From Guyanagaster necrorhizus (taxonomy: Eukaryota; Basidiomycota; Agaricomycetes; Agaricales; Physalacriaceae), in the NCBI RefSeq assembly GCF_019112545.1, contig NW_025064883.1, forward strand, positions 2,043,919-2,107,918: a stretch of 64,000 nt of DNA, in the 5' to 3' direction. Positions within the stretch are counted from its first letter, which is position 1. Each line of letters opens with the position of its first letter. This document shows positions 45,335-54,620 of the stretch, in pieces. The notes under the pieces were generated by a model. The model saw nothing but the letters and a program-made list of their open reading frames with translations. It made no database searches and was not told where the DNA came from. A program made the translations under genes and the position numbers.

Positions 45335-46510
45335 CCCAGATCTGCCGAACTGATAATTTATGACCTGGCCGATGTTTCTCTCCTCGGGGGGGAAATATGG
45401 GACCAGGATGGCGACACAGACAATGAGGCCAAAGGGGAGGACCCAGGTGGGAAGGTCATGGACCGTCCCTCTGAGTGGGGGGAGGATTTTACAGAACAGA
45501 TGGCAGAAGAGGCACTGAGACGAGGAGCACACGAGGTGCACAAGCAGGAATTCATTCAGCTGTACCAACAGCAGGTAGCCGAATTATAGGGAGACGACCT
45601 TTGGTTAGGGTCGTCTCTGGGTCAAAGGTATACTCTTGCTGACAGTGTCGAGCAAGAGGAAATTTTTCAATATGTGGCCATGGAACAGGCCATTTTTAAA
45701 TTTAATCAACGATTTCTGCATTACCAGATGGGGCCGACACAATCATATAAGCCGAGGTATGGCAAAAGAACGGCAGTCAAGCCATGGACACTGAATGTAC
45801 TACCCTCAGAATCAGCATCCACAGCACCATCAATCCCGATGGCACTATCTCGGCACTCACATAACACTCGCACCACCCTCGGCATGGCATCTCGGCTTGA
45901 TAACAGCCGATCACAGAAAGTTCAGCAACACACAGAGTGGAGAAAATTGCTGACAGTCCCGCAACTACCTGCCAAGCAGCCACCACCATACACAGAAAAC
46001 AGTAGCATGGTCAAAGGGTGGGCACGACCATCTGATGGTGGGATCCCGACCCCGACAACCACTGCTACTGAACCATCCCAATCAGAACCAGCCATTCACA
46101 AAATCTACAGACAACAGATGAAGGAACACAAGTTGGCTGGGAAAACAGCCCTAGCCTACTTTGCGGAACTAGAACGACTGGGCACACTTGCTGGAGTATG
46201 GGATGACATCACTGATACCAGATACATGGTTAAATGTATCAAGGAGGGACTACCATCCATCTATCTCTCAACAATCTTCGACAAGGAACGGTATATCCCT
46301 ATAGGTTACGATGAATGGAAGGGCCAGACCATCGGAATATACAAAGAACGACAACGACATAGAGCTGAGGTGATCGCCCTGGCATATGGTCACAGAACAC
46401 CAGAAACAGATATCGAAAACATCAGAATTCCCAGGAAGGGGGAAAGATGTTTCAACTGCACCCGAAAAGATCACATAGTAGGAAATTGTGATCAAACCCA
46501 GTGCAGTTGA
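45335..46510 (+). pseudogene. A5 Gag main region, capsid deleted, CCHC kept
   Basis: Frame +1 from the N-terminal part. Blocks: DGDTDNEAKGEDPGGKVMD (45405-45460), EFIQLYQQQVAEL then TAG 45587-45589, FKFNQRFLHYQM (45695-45730), then an internal deletion that removes the front half of the capsid, joining near 46085 to IHKIYRQQMKEHKLAGKTALAYF. The CCHC knuckle CFNCTRKDHIVGNC is intact near 46450-46490. From 45674 to 46510 the frame is open for 278 codons. Pol does not follow. Confidence 0.75.
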
Positions 46511-47873
46511 ATGCAGAACACCGAATGATGCTGACCAAAACCACAAACTCGGCCATTAACCAAATTAATATTGATATTTTCCTTTTTAATAGTAACTCCC
46601 GTGCTTAAATTATACATAGACAAACTCATAATTGCCAAATACTGCATATGCAGTAAAAAACAAACTGCTCTTTGAACAAGATGAACATTGTTCGAACTGA
46701 TGGAACCCATGATGCCAAAGGACTTCCTATTCAGAATCATAATTGGCAAAAATAATGAACACTACTGAGGTGGCCGGGCCACCGAATCTACGGAAGCAGA
46801 AGAAGACACATTTACCCAAGAATTTCCCATGGAGTTGGAAAATTTCAAATACGCGGCATTCAAACACTGAATGACCAAGAACATTATCCTGTCTATACCA
46901 AGACAGGATGGAGAAACTGGCCCCAGAGGAGTCAGCACTCTCACAGAACGACATGACAGAACAAACACTGCCACATTGAAGGCTTCTGAAGACACACTCC
47001 TTGCCATAATAATTGCACTCATAAATAGTGATATTATCTCATTGGAACAAATCACAGGGACACCGAAACAGGGAGGAGATGGCAAGAAAAGCCATGTCCT
47101 CCAATCAGAATGCTTCTATGGTATGACCATGGAAACAAGATATATAGAGATATATCAGGAACACCACTATGGATCAAAGGGCGCAAAAAGGACATCACGG
47201 AAATGTCATCATGACACGACCTCATCATGACTTCTCGAAACCCATCACTCAATCATATGATCGACAAGAACGAATATCAATGATATGAAGAGGGTCATGA
47301 TCAATATTATCCCTGAACAAATACATTCATCTGCATCAGCAGATGACATGTTACCGAGGACAATGGAAATGACCCTCTCCAAAACACAGATCCAACAGAC
47401 TGGATCAAAAGGAGGATTGATCTGTTATTAACGGATCTCTATTACGAATCGAAAACTTCCCGGTAATATCATCATGTTACGATATTACCAACAGAACCAT
47501 TCCACCCAAATAAGGTCCCTTCGTCACCATGGACCCATATTTCAGTGGATATCACAACTAGACTTCCCGAAAGTGACAGCTATGATGCGACCATCACCAT
47601 AGTCGATCGCTTCTCGAAGGCAATCATTCCAATCAACGGCTCAATGGAATTAAAACAACCGACCAGCCAACAATGAGGGAATGTTAGAGAGGATGACAAA
47701 GATGACTCTGTCCAAAACTTGAGCCGATCATGTGATACCAAAAACCTGAGACAGCAGGACGATAAAGATGATGGCCCAAACCAGACAATCCCATCCAAAA
47801 CCAGCCTGGCCAATGATGGATGGGTCCAGCAGATTGGCCACCTCCTGCCTGGGGCAGGGGACTCCCTTAATTT
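46511..47873 (+). pseudogene. A5 pol scraps
   Basis: Short matches to family A pol appear in order and separated by deletions: NFPWSW-like and a following Lys-Asn-Ile-Ile-Leu stretch (46825-46915, RNase H side), an integrase core piece (47515-47650, around DSYDATITIVDRFSKAII), and the C-terminal tail (47655-47870). Some intervening bases are not alignable by eye. No domain is complete. Confidence 0.65.
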
Positions 47874-47907
47874 GACCATCAGGATGATGGTCTTAAGGAG
47901 GGGGTAA
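47874..47907 (+). other. A5 hairpin and polypurine tract
   Basis: GACCATCA-GGA-TGATGGTC, a perfect 8-bp stem, then TTAAGGAGGGGGTAA up to the 3' LTR. Confidence 0.72.
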
Positions 47908-48441
47908 TGTTACGATTTTTCCTATATTTCTCCTATTTTCTTTTCTTTTTCCTTGGAGATAACCCTTATCTTGCTTAGTCAGGGCACTTAGGCCAGTGCT
48001 TAAGACTGTGGAAATGCTTAGCTCAGCAGCTCAGTCAGTCAATCTCCTATGGTGCTGCTGTGTGCTGTGAAGGGAGAGACAATGCTCCTTTTGTCCCCAA
48101 ATTGCAGTGCATGACTACAGCTCCGCAGCAAGACAGCAGCTTTTTGTGGAGAGCCTGGCAATGGTAGGGGAAACAGCTCTACAGCAGACAATATCTTTTG
48201 TGCACAGTTATTTATAGCGAGATAACAGAACAGTATTTAAGTAGCTTAGTTCTCGCTGTAATACCCCAGTCTTGAACTAAAGTTTATACACCACCATCTT
48301 ATCTCAAGCTCAACTAATTCGAAGAGCCTTGACCACACTATTCCATCTGCACATAAAGTGAACTCAGTCAGACATACCTGAAGTGCGAGGTACCGAACTG
48401 TTTATCATGTGCTAATGGTCATGTGGGATTTGGGTCTAACA
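47908..48441 (+). repeat. A5 3' LTR
   Basis: 534 bp, same length as its partner. Differences are concentrated in the first 160 bases and are nearly all transitions. Confidence 0.94.
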
Positions 48442-50705
48442 CTTGTGGACTTTCTGAATAGCTGAGTCAATGAATTTGTCATATACTATCTGTTTAAATG
48501 TGAGTCAGAATGGAAGCCAATAGTGCTCTCTGGTTGTCAAATAGAGGTTCCAACTCTTCAAGATCCATCAGACTTTAGCTTTGTCTTTGAAGTATGATGC
48601 AGCAAAGGCAACTTGGTAAATATCAGCTAATAGATACACCAAGTGTACCTTGAAGTATTGTTCACAATCAGTTAAAAAGCAATCAATGTCATCAAAGTGC
48701 CTCTTAAAGGGTCATAGTTTTTGTACAAGGTCAGGTTTGCATTGTATAAGAACTGAGTCATTAGCAAGTGGCTCTATAGAGTTCAGATATTCATGAAAAG
48801 ATGGGATTTTCTGGTGTGACCCAGAGAATGAATAAAGAGAGTGATTGTTTATGATTGGACTTTCTATGGATTGGTTTGGTTTTCTGATGATCTTTCTGTA
48901 AATGACTGTGAACCTCTGTCTAGTGGCTTTAGGATCATCTCTCTCAGCCTGACCACTAGTTTCAGCTTCATTAGCAGAAGGTTGTTCTCTCATCAGTCAG
49001 CTTTCTTTGGGCTTCCAGAGATATCTGGTCAGATTCTCAGCTTGTAATATTTGTGGCCACTAGCAATGCATGGAGATCATACTGATAGTTTGGATAGTTG
49101 GTGCCAAATAAATGGCCCACTTAGAAGAGACAGATGATATATTCAGCATTGGTCAGATATTGAATCAGGATTGATAACCTGAGAGTTTGGCTAGGAGGTC
49201 TTTAAAGTGGACTTAGTTGTAAAGAAAAATAGTCTGCTCTATAGCACTATACTGTAAAATATCAATTTTTTCAGTATCAGTCACCATTAAATACTCTTTT
49301 TCTAGTAGGGTCATACTCCATTCTATATTTCAGAGAATTTCTATGACCCTTTCTTGGTATATCCTTCTGAACTCCTTCTCCTACTCTCATTGTATTTTTT
49401 CTTCTAATAATTCTTCATCCTTGGATTTATAAAATCCAACAGACCAGTTAAAAGATGTTATATTCTATTCATCCTCCTCATTATTCTTACTGTTTTCACT
49501 GTCCTCTCCAAGGGAGTTGTTGAGCAGGTTAAAGATGGACAGCACTCAGGGTTTCACTATCATGGATGATCTGTCTTTGATTGCTGAGTCCAGAGTTAGC
49601 AGAAGAGGAAGGTTGAAGAAGGAGTTCTTTGCTGAACTCAGTCTCTCCTTCTATTATTTCCACTATTATGCAATACTCTCAGAGTTGGTTAGTATTCTGC
49701 TTGTCAAGGAGTACTCCAGCAACTCTGCCTCAGATGATTTGCCAGATGATTGAGTCAGAGATATGGACTGAGAGTGGGAGGTGGATTCCATAAGTGGATA
49801 AGAATGTGTTGAGAATTCAGGGAATTTGCTGTAGAGGAGTTGGAGGGTACTGATTCAGACCAACTTGCTAACAAGTCTTATCAGCTTGGTTTACAAAAAA
49901 AGCTCTGAGATCTACTATGGTATTTATTTCATTCATAGTACTCTCTTTTTTGTCATTATTCATATTCTTCTTCATACTGCTCTTGTAGATAGACTTCTTC
50001 CATGCTGTGTCAGGCTTTGGACTCAGACTGGATTCTGGCTGATTGCATCTTGTAGGCTCTTGTAATATCTCAGTTAATTTCTTCAATACTCTACCAGTAG
50101 AGGCTGAAGTTGCTGTGCCTGTTGCTCTGATTGGTAGAGTGTGAATTTGCAAGGTCTCTATCAGTGGTCATATAAAGAGAGTTGTGAGTGGAACCTGTAG
50201 CTATTCCAGTAGCATTAAGAGAGTCTTGAGCATGGTTTCTAATTCCATACTCTAGAGAGACAGTGAAAAAAGCAGAAGATGGCTCTGCACTAAAAAAGTC
50301 ATCAGGAGAGTCCTCATCCTCATGGTCTGAGACTGGAGAGAGGTTCAGTGGATTATAATGGAGGATACATCAATAGTATCATCAGTGGTATCAGAGTTCT
50401 TCTTATTCCATCAGAAGAACATTCAAATTTGTGATCCCAGGAGTGGCTTCTGATATAACTTCTTGTATGGACTCATCAGTAGTTTGGACAGGTTCAAGAG
50501 GAAGGTTATGGAGGGAAAGGATCAGTGTGACATTTCTAGTTCAGTGGTAAACTGTTTGGAGACTATGGTAATATCTGATTACCCAGACAGTGACAGACTG
50601 GCTCATTTGGCAGAGGTATACAATAATAAAAAGCCCAAGCAGGATGCCAATAATGGCACTCAAGAGCTTGAAAAAGTCAGATGTGATATTGTGGGTTGAT
50701 AGCAT
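48442..50705 (-). pseudogene. A6 Gag, N-terminal and capsid parts
   Basis: Minus strand, ATG at 50705 (MLSTHNITSDFFKLL). The hydrophobic segment reads FFKLLSAIIGILLGLFIIVYLC, conserved in character though the DNA is very different from A1. Further left are the capsid-proximal blocks (NEAETSGQAERDDPKAT near 48930, IINNHSLYSFSG near 48840). Several stops and probable small indels. It continues beyond A5 at 43480. Confidence 0.7.
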
Positions 50706-50750
50706 TTGGTTTTCTTCATCTCTAATGTGTGTAAGAAAAGAGAAGCAGAA

Positions 50751-50763
50751 AGCTTTAAACTAA
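50751..50763 (-). other. A6 decayed primer binding site
   Basis: Element strand TTAGTTTAAAGCT, one base after the LTR; it equals the A3-type site with two more C-to-T changes. It pairs only partly with the LTR sequence at 50917-50929. Confidence 0.5.
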
Positions 50764-50764
50764 C

Positions 50765-51206
50765 TGTTAGATCTAACTGGCATGTGATCTGGATACATAA
50801 TAAACTAGTACTGTATCATGTTTGTACAATCACACTAGAGTCCACTTAATGTGTTATACCAGGCAAAGTGCTTTAAGGCCAGAGACAAGCTAGACTTGAG
50901 AGAAGATAATATAAGATAAACTTGAAGTTGGGCTACTATAGCAGGAGCTATCCTACTTATATACTGTTTCTGTTAGCAATAAATATAACTACTATCTATT
51001 GTGTTGTTCTATACTATGATATTGATGCTGTCTGGTCATCAAGGATGAGACAATAGGAATTGTCTATGAGCAAAGTGATCAAGTATAATAGCACCTTATC
51101 TGTTATAATTACTTAATCTTTTTACACCCTTCAAAAATGCATTTAAGATAAGATAGATGCTCTGATAAGATAAAAAAGAAAAACAGATATAGATAAAATT
51201 ATAACA
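50765..51206 (-). repeat. A6 5' LTR (442 bp, old)
   Basis: Bounded by TGTTAGATC on the plus strand and ATTATAACA. TATATAAG (minus, from 50963) and the start region 34 nt downstream (50929-50917, AACTTCAAGTTTA) are still visible. Shorter than the young LTRs. Confidence 0.75.
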
Positions 51207-51840
51207 TGAAGTTGACTACTGTGAGTGAATTCCATACTGCACAGTATTTTGTGATAAGCTTTTTGGCATGTGAAAGATTCTTTTTAGCATACCAATAGTT
51301 TTTTTCATTGTTATAGCCTCTGAAATAGACTGAAAATCACTGTTTTTGATAATGAATCTTGTCATTGAGGATTGCATTGATCTCATACTCATCTTTATTA
51401 TTAATAACCATCAGTTTAGATGGCAGTGATGCTTCTCAGTTAGAGAACTCTGCTAGTCAGAATGACTTGAATAGGTTCTTATTGAAGACAGGATAGATTT
51501 TCCATATTTTTAGAATAAACAATTTATAAGTCCTATCATTTATTTTCATTATGACTTTAAAGAGGCCTTTAAACTTGTTGTTTAATTTTTTCATCTTTCT
51601 ATCTGTCTTTAAGTTTTTTATGTTCAACATGACTTTATTGCCTGATTGATAGTCTTTTGCCAATAACTTCTCCTTGTCATACTGTTTTTTCATAGAGTCA
51701 GCAGCTTTGTTTAGTGTGCATTCAGCTTTATCATGAATCTTCTTCATTTCAGCTACAATCTCAAAGCTTTTTAAATGTTTCAGCATCAGTTCTATTTTCT
51801 ACTGCTCTTTAGCTAAGAGAAAGTTAATGAGACTACTCAG
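51207..51840 (-). pseudogene. A7: old family A pol 3' fragment (integrase C-terminus, chromodomain)
   Basis: Minus strand. It holds KIHDKAECTLNKAADSMKKQ (51680-51740), the GPY/F-like GLFKVIMKINDRTYKLFI with IWKIYPVFNKNLF (51460-51560), and a decayed chromodomain (NNKDEYEINAIL near 51390, then FRGYNNEKNYW near 51300). It stops at the A6 LTR edge inside the chromodomain tail, with no polypurine tract, so A6 probably inserted into this older copy. Confidence 0.8.
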
Positions 51841-51879
51841 TAAGCTCAGCAATACCAAACATGATAAGACTGATTAATG

Positions 51880-52240
51880 AGTTTATTTTTTTGTATTTTA
51901 TTTATAGTCAACATATTGAATATAGGCTCATTAGACAATATAGTGCAGTGTCTATAGTTGCTATTTTTAATGGATATGATAAGTTTAGATCTCACTGTAT
52001 ATATCTATCATTTATTTCACAGGCTTAAAGAGCTTATGCAGAAGAAGGGCATAATGATGGCTCAGCTATTAATTGCATGGATTCTCAGCAAGAATGATAA
52101 GCTGATATACTGTCATATAGAGTCCTCATATCTTCATTTTATTCAAATATCATCACATCTATTATAGATATGAAATTGCTTGATAACTGAATAAAGGATA
52201 TAATAGATGCAGCTTACTATTTGAAAAATTATGACTTGTT
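51880..52240 (+). pseudogene. Remnant of an aldo/keto reductase C-terminus
   Basis: After an acceptor-like TTTATTTCACAG (ending 52022) the frame reads LKELMQKKGIMMAQLLIAWIL, then SKND, very like the helix near the C-terminus of aldo/keto reductases (pattern: ...A...G.....QLALAWVL..G). About 95 nt further on, LDN-stop-IKDIIDAAY (52173-52212) resembles the family's last helix. The substrate loop between is degraded. Only this end is visible; the catalytic Asp-Tyr-Lys-His part is not seen. One of few host-type gene relics here. Confidence 0.5.
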
Positions 52241-52747
52241 GATCCCTTCTTTAGAAGTGATGAAAGTTAAGTTGACAAAGAACAAGATTATATCTTTAGA
52301 GAAAAAATATAAGTTATTAATAATTTCTAGATATTCTTAGTGAAAATGAGAAGAAATTTTGTATAAGATGTGGATACATATATAACAAAATACTCTTGAT
52401 GAATACCAGAAAAATATTATACTCATATATTTAGTTATAGATCAACAGCTTTCATTATTCAATATAGCTATTATTAATATCTAAAATTTGATTTTTTTTC
52501 TGTTTTGGCATCATTGAAGTCTCAAGAGAAAAAGTTTTTCAGAAAGCATATTTTTACTATTTGTAGGGTTTACAGACAACATGAAATAAATAAAGATATC
52601 TATACAAGTGCTGAAGGCAAGAGTCATGTGAGTGCTCAGAGGTCATAGACTTTTTTGAACATGATTTGTTGAAGGAAAATATTGTAGATTGTTTCATTTT
52701 TTTACATCCTTCATCAAATCAAAACTCCAAAGCAGAGAAAATAAAAC
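52241..52747. other. AT-rich, nothing recognised
   Basis: About 500 bp with no open frame of note and no match to either element family by eye. Confidence 0.5.
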
Positions 52748-53484
52748 TCACATATCACAGTGAACTCTGGATTTAAAGGCCCACCTGCTTTCAAGGTTCT
52801 AATCTGTCTCAGAGACAGTAGCCACATTCTCCTTAATAAGTTTCACTTCACTCTAAAGCTCAGATAAATCCAGACTTATAACTTTATCTTTTTAAGCATC
52901 TACAACAAAGCTCAAGATTGCATTGTCAATATCTGCATATGAATTCTGATGATCTATCTAGATTTCTATATTGTGAAAGTCAATATTGCACTCACACTCC
53001 ACACAGACTAGCTAGTCCAGATTAGTCTGTACCTATAGCTCAGATTCAAGAAAATATAGAAGACTGCTCTCATCATTGTTGTATTCATAATTGAAGAGTG
53101 CAAAGGCTTTGTTGATAATAAATACAGGATCATTGTCAGAGAATATATAGAAGGATTGTTTCTAGCATAGACATAGTTTGCAGAGAGGAGAAGCAGCTAT
53201 TAAAAAAGAATATGGATGAGCTCTAAAGAGTTTATGTATAGCAACTATCTATAGGTTAAGATAGTGGAACTGCAACTTGATGTTCTATTGATGCCATATC
53301 AGCAACAATAAATGTCTATCCTTATAGAGCAGCTGATCCAGCCTGATGGTCAATAAGAGAATGAAGCTAATGTCAAGTCTATTATTGTTTTAGTATTTTG
53401 TTGTGAGAATGAGTTATAGCCTTCAGGATTGAAAAAGTTACTGCCAGAGACAATTGCTGCAGGTCCTGAATTTTCTGATGTCAT
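52748..53484 (-). pseudogene. Decayed gene of unknown function
   Basis: Minus strand. A possible start is ATG 53484 (MTSENSGPAAIVSGSNFF). After one frameshift near 53370 a single frame reads coherently to 52748 with only about 6-8 stops, all TAA/TAG/TGA obtainable by single transitions. Readable stretches include LLTIRLDQLLYKDRHLLLL, SFYIFSDNDPVFIINKAFAL and DKVISLDLSEL. No known domain was recognised. It is not part of family A or B; B2 inserted 32-36 bp upstream of the start. Confidence 0.45.
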
Positions 53485-53520
53485 AACAGGAAGCTGAAAA
53501 GCACTGACAGATTAAGAAGA

Positions 53521-54021
53521 TGTTAGAAATGTGCCAATCAAGTGGGCTTTAGTGCATGCACAGAGACTGGCAAAGTGCATGGGCATCAATGAAGCTATTG
53601 GCAATGTCACCCTTGAGTTGGAGCCTAAGGATCTGGATGGACAGAACAGAGTTCTGTCAGAAAAATGAATAGGAGTATCCTTTGTAGTGGAATTTGATGG
53701 ATGAGGTAAGGAGGAGTTGAAGTGAGTGTGAAGTGTAGATGGCTTATCCAAGTTGATATTTGAACTGAGTAGTTATAATGATTATACATGGCTTTATATA
53801 CTAATAGTAGCTAATTCCAAGTCAGATTCTATTGGGTTCCAATGTCAATATTTGCTACCAAGTTTGGGGTCTAGATATTACAATGTGAAATACAGATATG
53901 AAATGATAATGGTGAAAATAAAATTAATAGGTAATGAGAAGCAGCTGGAGTCTGGTGGATTTCCATGATTACATTCATGGTTGGTTAAGGTGACATAGAG
54001 GCCAGTGGCATGTGCATAACA
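53521..54021 (-). repeat. B2 3' LTR
   Basis: 501 bp; plus strand TGTTAGAAATG to GTGCATAACA. The purine-rich CTAATGGGAGGATAC (element strand) lies next to it. Confidence 0.93.
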
Positions 54022-54151
54022 GTATCCTCCCATTAGCATTCTTGCCCTCAAAAGCACAGATCCTGATGGCCAGTGGGTCCATATGGAAGATTGTTAGTGG
54101 CCATAGGAATTTTTTGCAACTTAGTCAGATACCATCACCATTGCTCTAACT

Positions 54152-54442
54152 ATGTCACCTCCCACTGCATATCATCACTCACATACTTCTGAGCCTTTGG
54201 TGAGGAAACCCACCCCTGATAGCCCTGAAGAGGCTAAGGAATTATTTCATCTGGAACCGCAGTTTGTGGAGGAAGAATACACAGAGGCTATAGTGGAGGC
54301 CTGGAAGAAGGCCTGACTGATTTTCAAGAATGAGAGGGATCAGAAGGTGGAGGATCTTCAGAAGGTGATGTTGAAGAGGCTGGATGAGGACATAGAGGAG
54401 TTGAAGGAGCAGGAGGAGAGTTTGGGTTCTGCTTCTTTGTAA
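54152..54442 (+). pseudogene. Antisense gene inside B2, internally deleted
   Basis: Plus strand, ATG 54152 (MSPPTAYHHSHTSEPLV) to TAA 54440-54442, exactly 97 codons with one TGA. The first 50 residues match exon 1 of the B1 copy and the last 45 match the end of exon 2. About 990 bp between (matching roughly 14095-15085 of B1), including the coiled-coil, the intron and the cysteine cluster, is missing; short GAGG-GGAG repeats at both edges suggest a slippage-type deletion. The opposite-strand pol stop is at 54621, tail to tail. Confidence 0.6.
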
Positions 54443-54620
54443 AAAATATTTTGTATGAAATGTATATAGAAAAGAGCATTGGATATTGGTAGTGGATAAA
54501 AATGTAATTGCAAGATTTTTTGACTTTGAAAGTGTAGAAGAGATGATTGAATGGTGGTAATTAGTGGTTAGAATTGAAATAGTAAGGTGAGGCACTGGTG
54601 GTGTCCAGAGTAGCATTGTA

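Larger units (their letters stand above)
43481..48441 (+). mobile_element. A5: internally deleted family A element nested in A6
   Basis: 4961 bp, two 534-bp LTRs (43481-44014, 47908-48441), duplication CTTGT at 43476-43480 and 48442-48446. Leader, priming site, gag (with a capsid deletion) and polypurine tract are kept; pol is reduced to short scraps of RNase H and integrase in the original order. It looks like a non-autonomous derivative that kept the cis signals needed for transcription, priming and integration. Confidence 0.92.
41621..51206 (-). mobile_element. A6: old, AT-shifted family A element, 3' truncated, split by A5
   Basis: Minus orientation. From right to left: LTR (50765-51206), leader, gag N-terminal region, gag, protease and the start of RT; homology stops at about 41621 just after the FFFIKKKD block. 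A5 (43481-48441) sits inside gag. Without A5 about 4.6 kb remains. Compared with A1-A5 it has many more substitutions, mainly toward A/T. Its priming pair fits the A3 subfamily. Confidence 0.85.
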
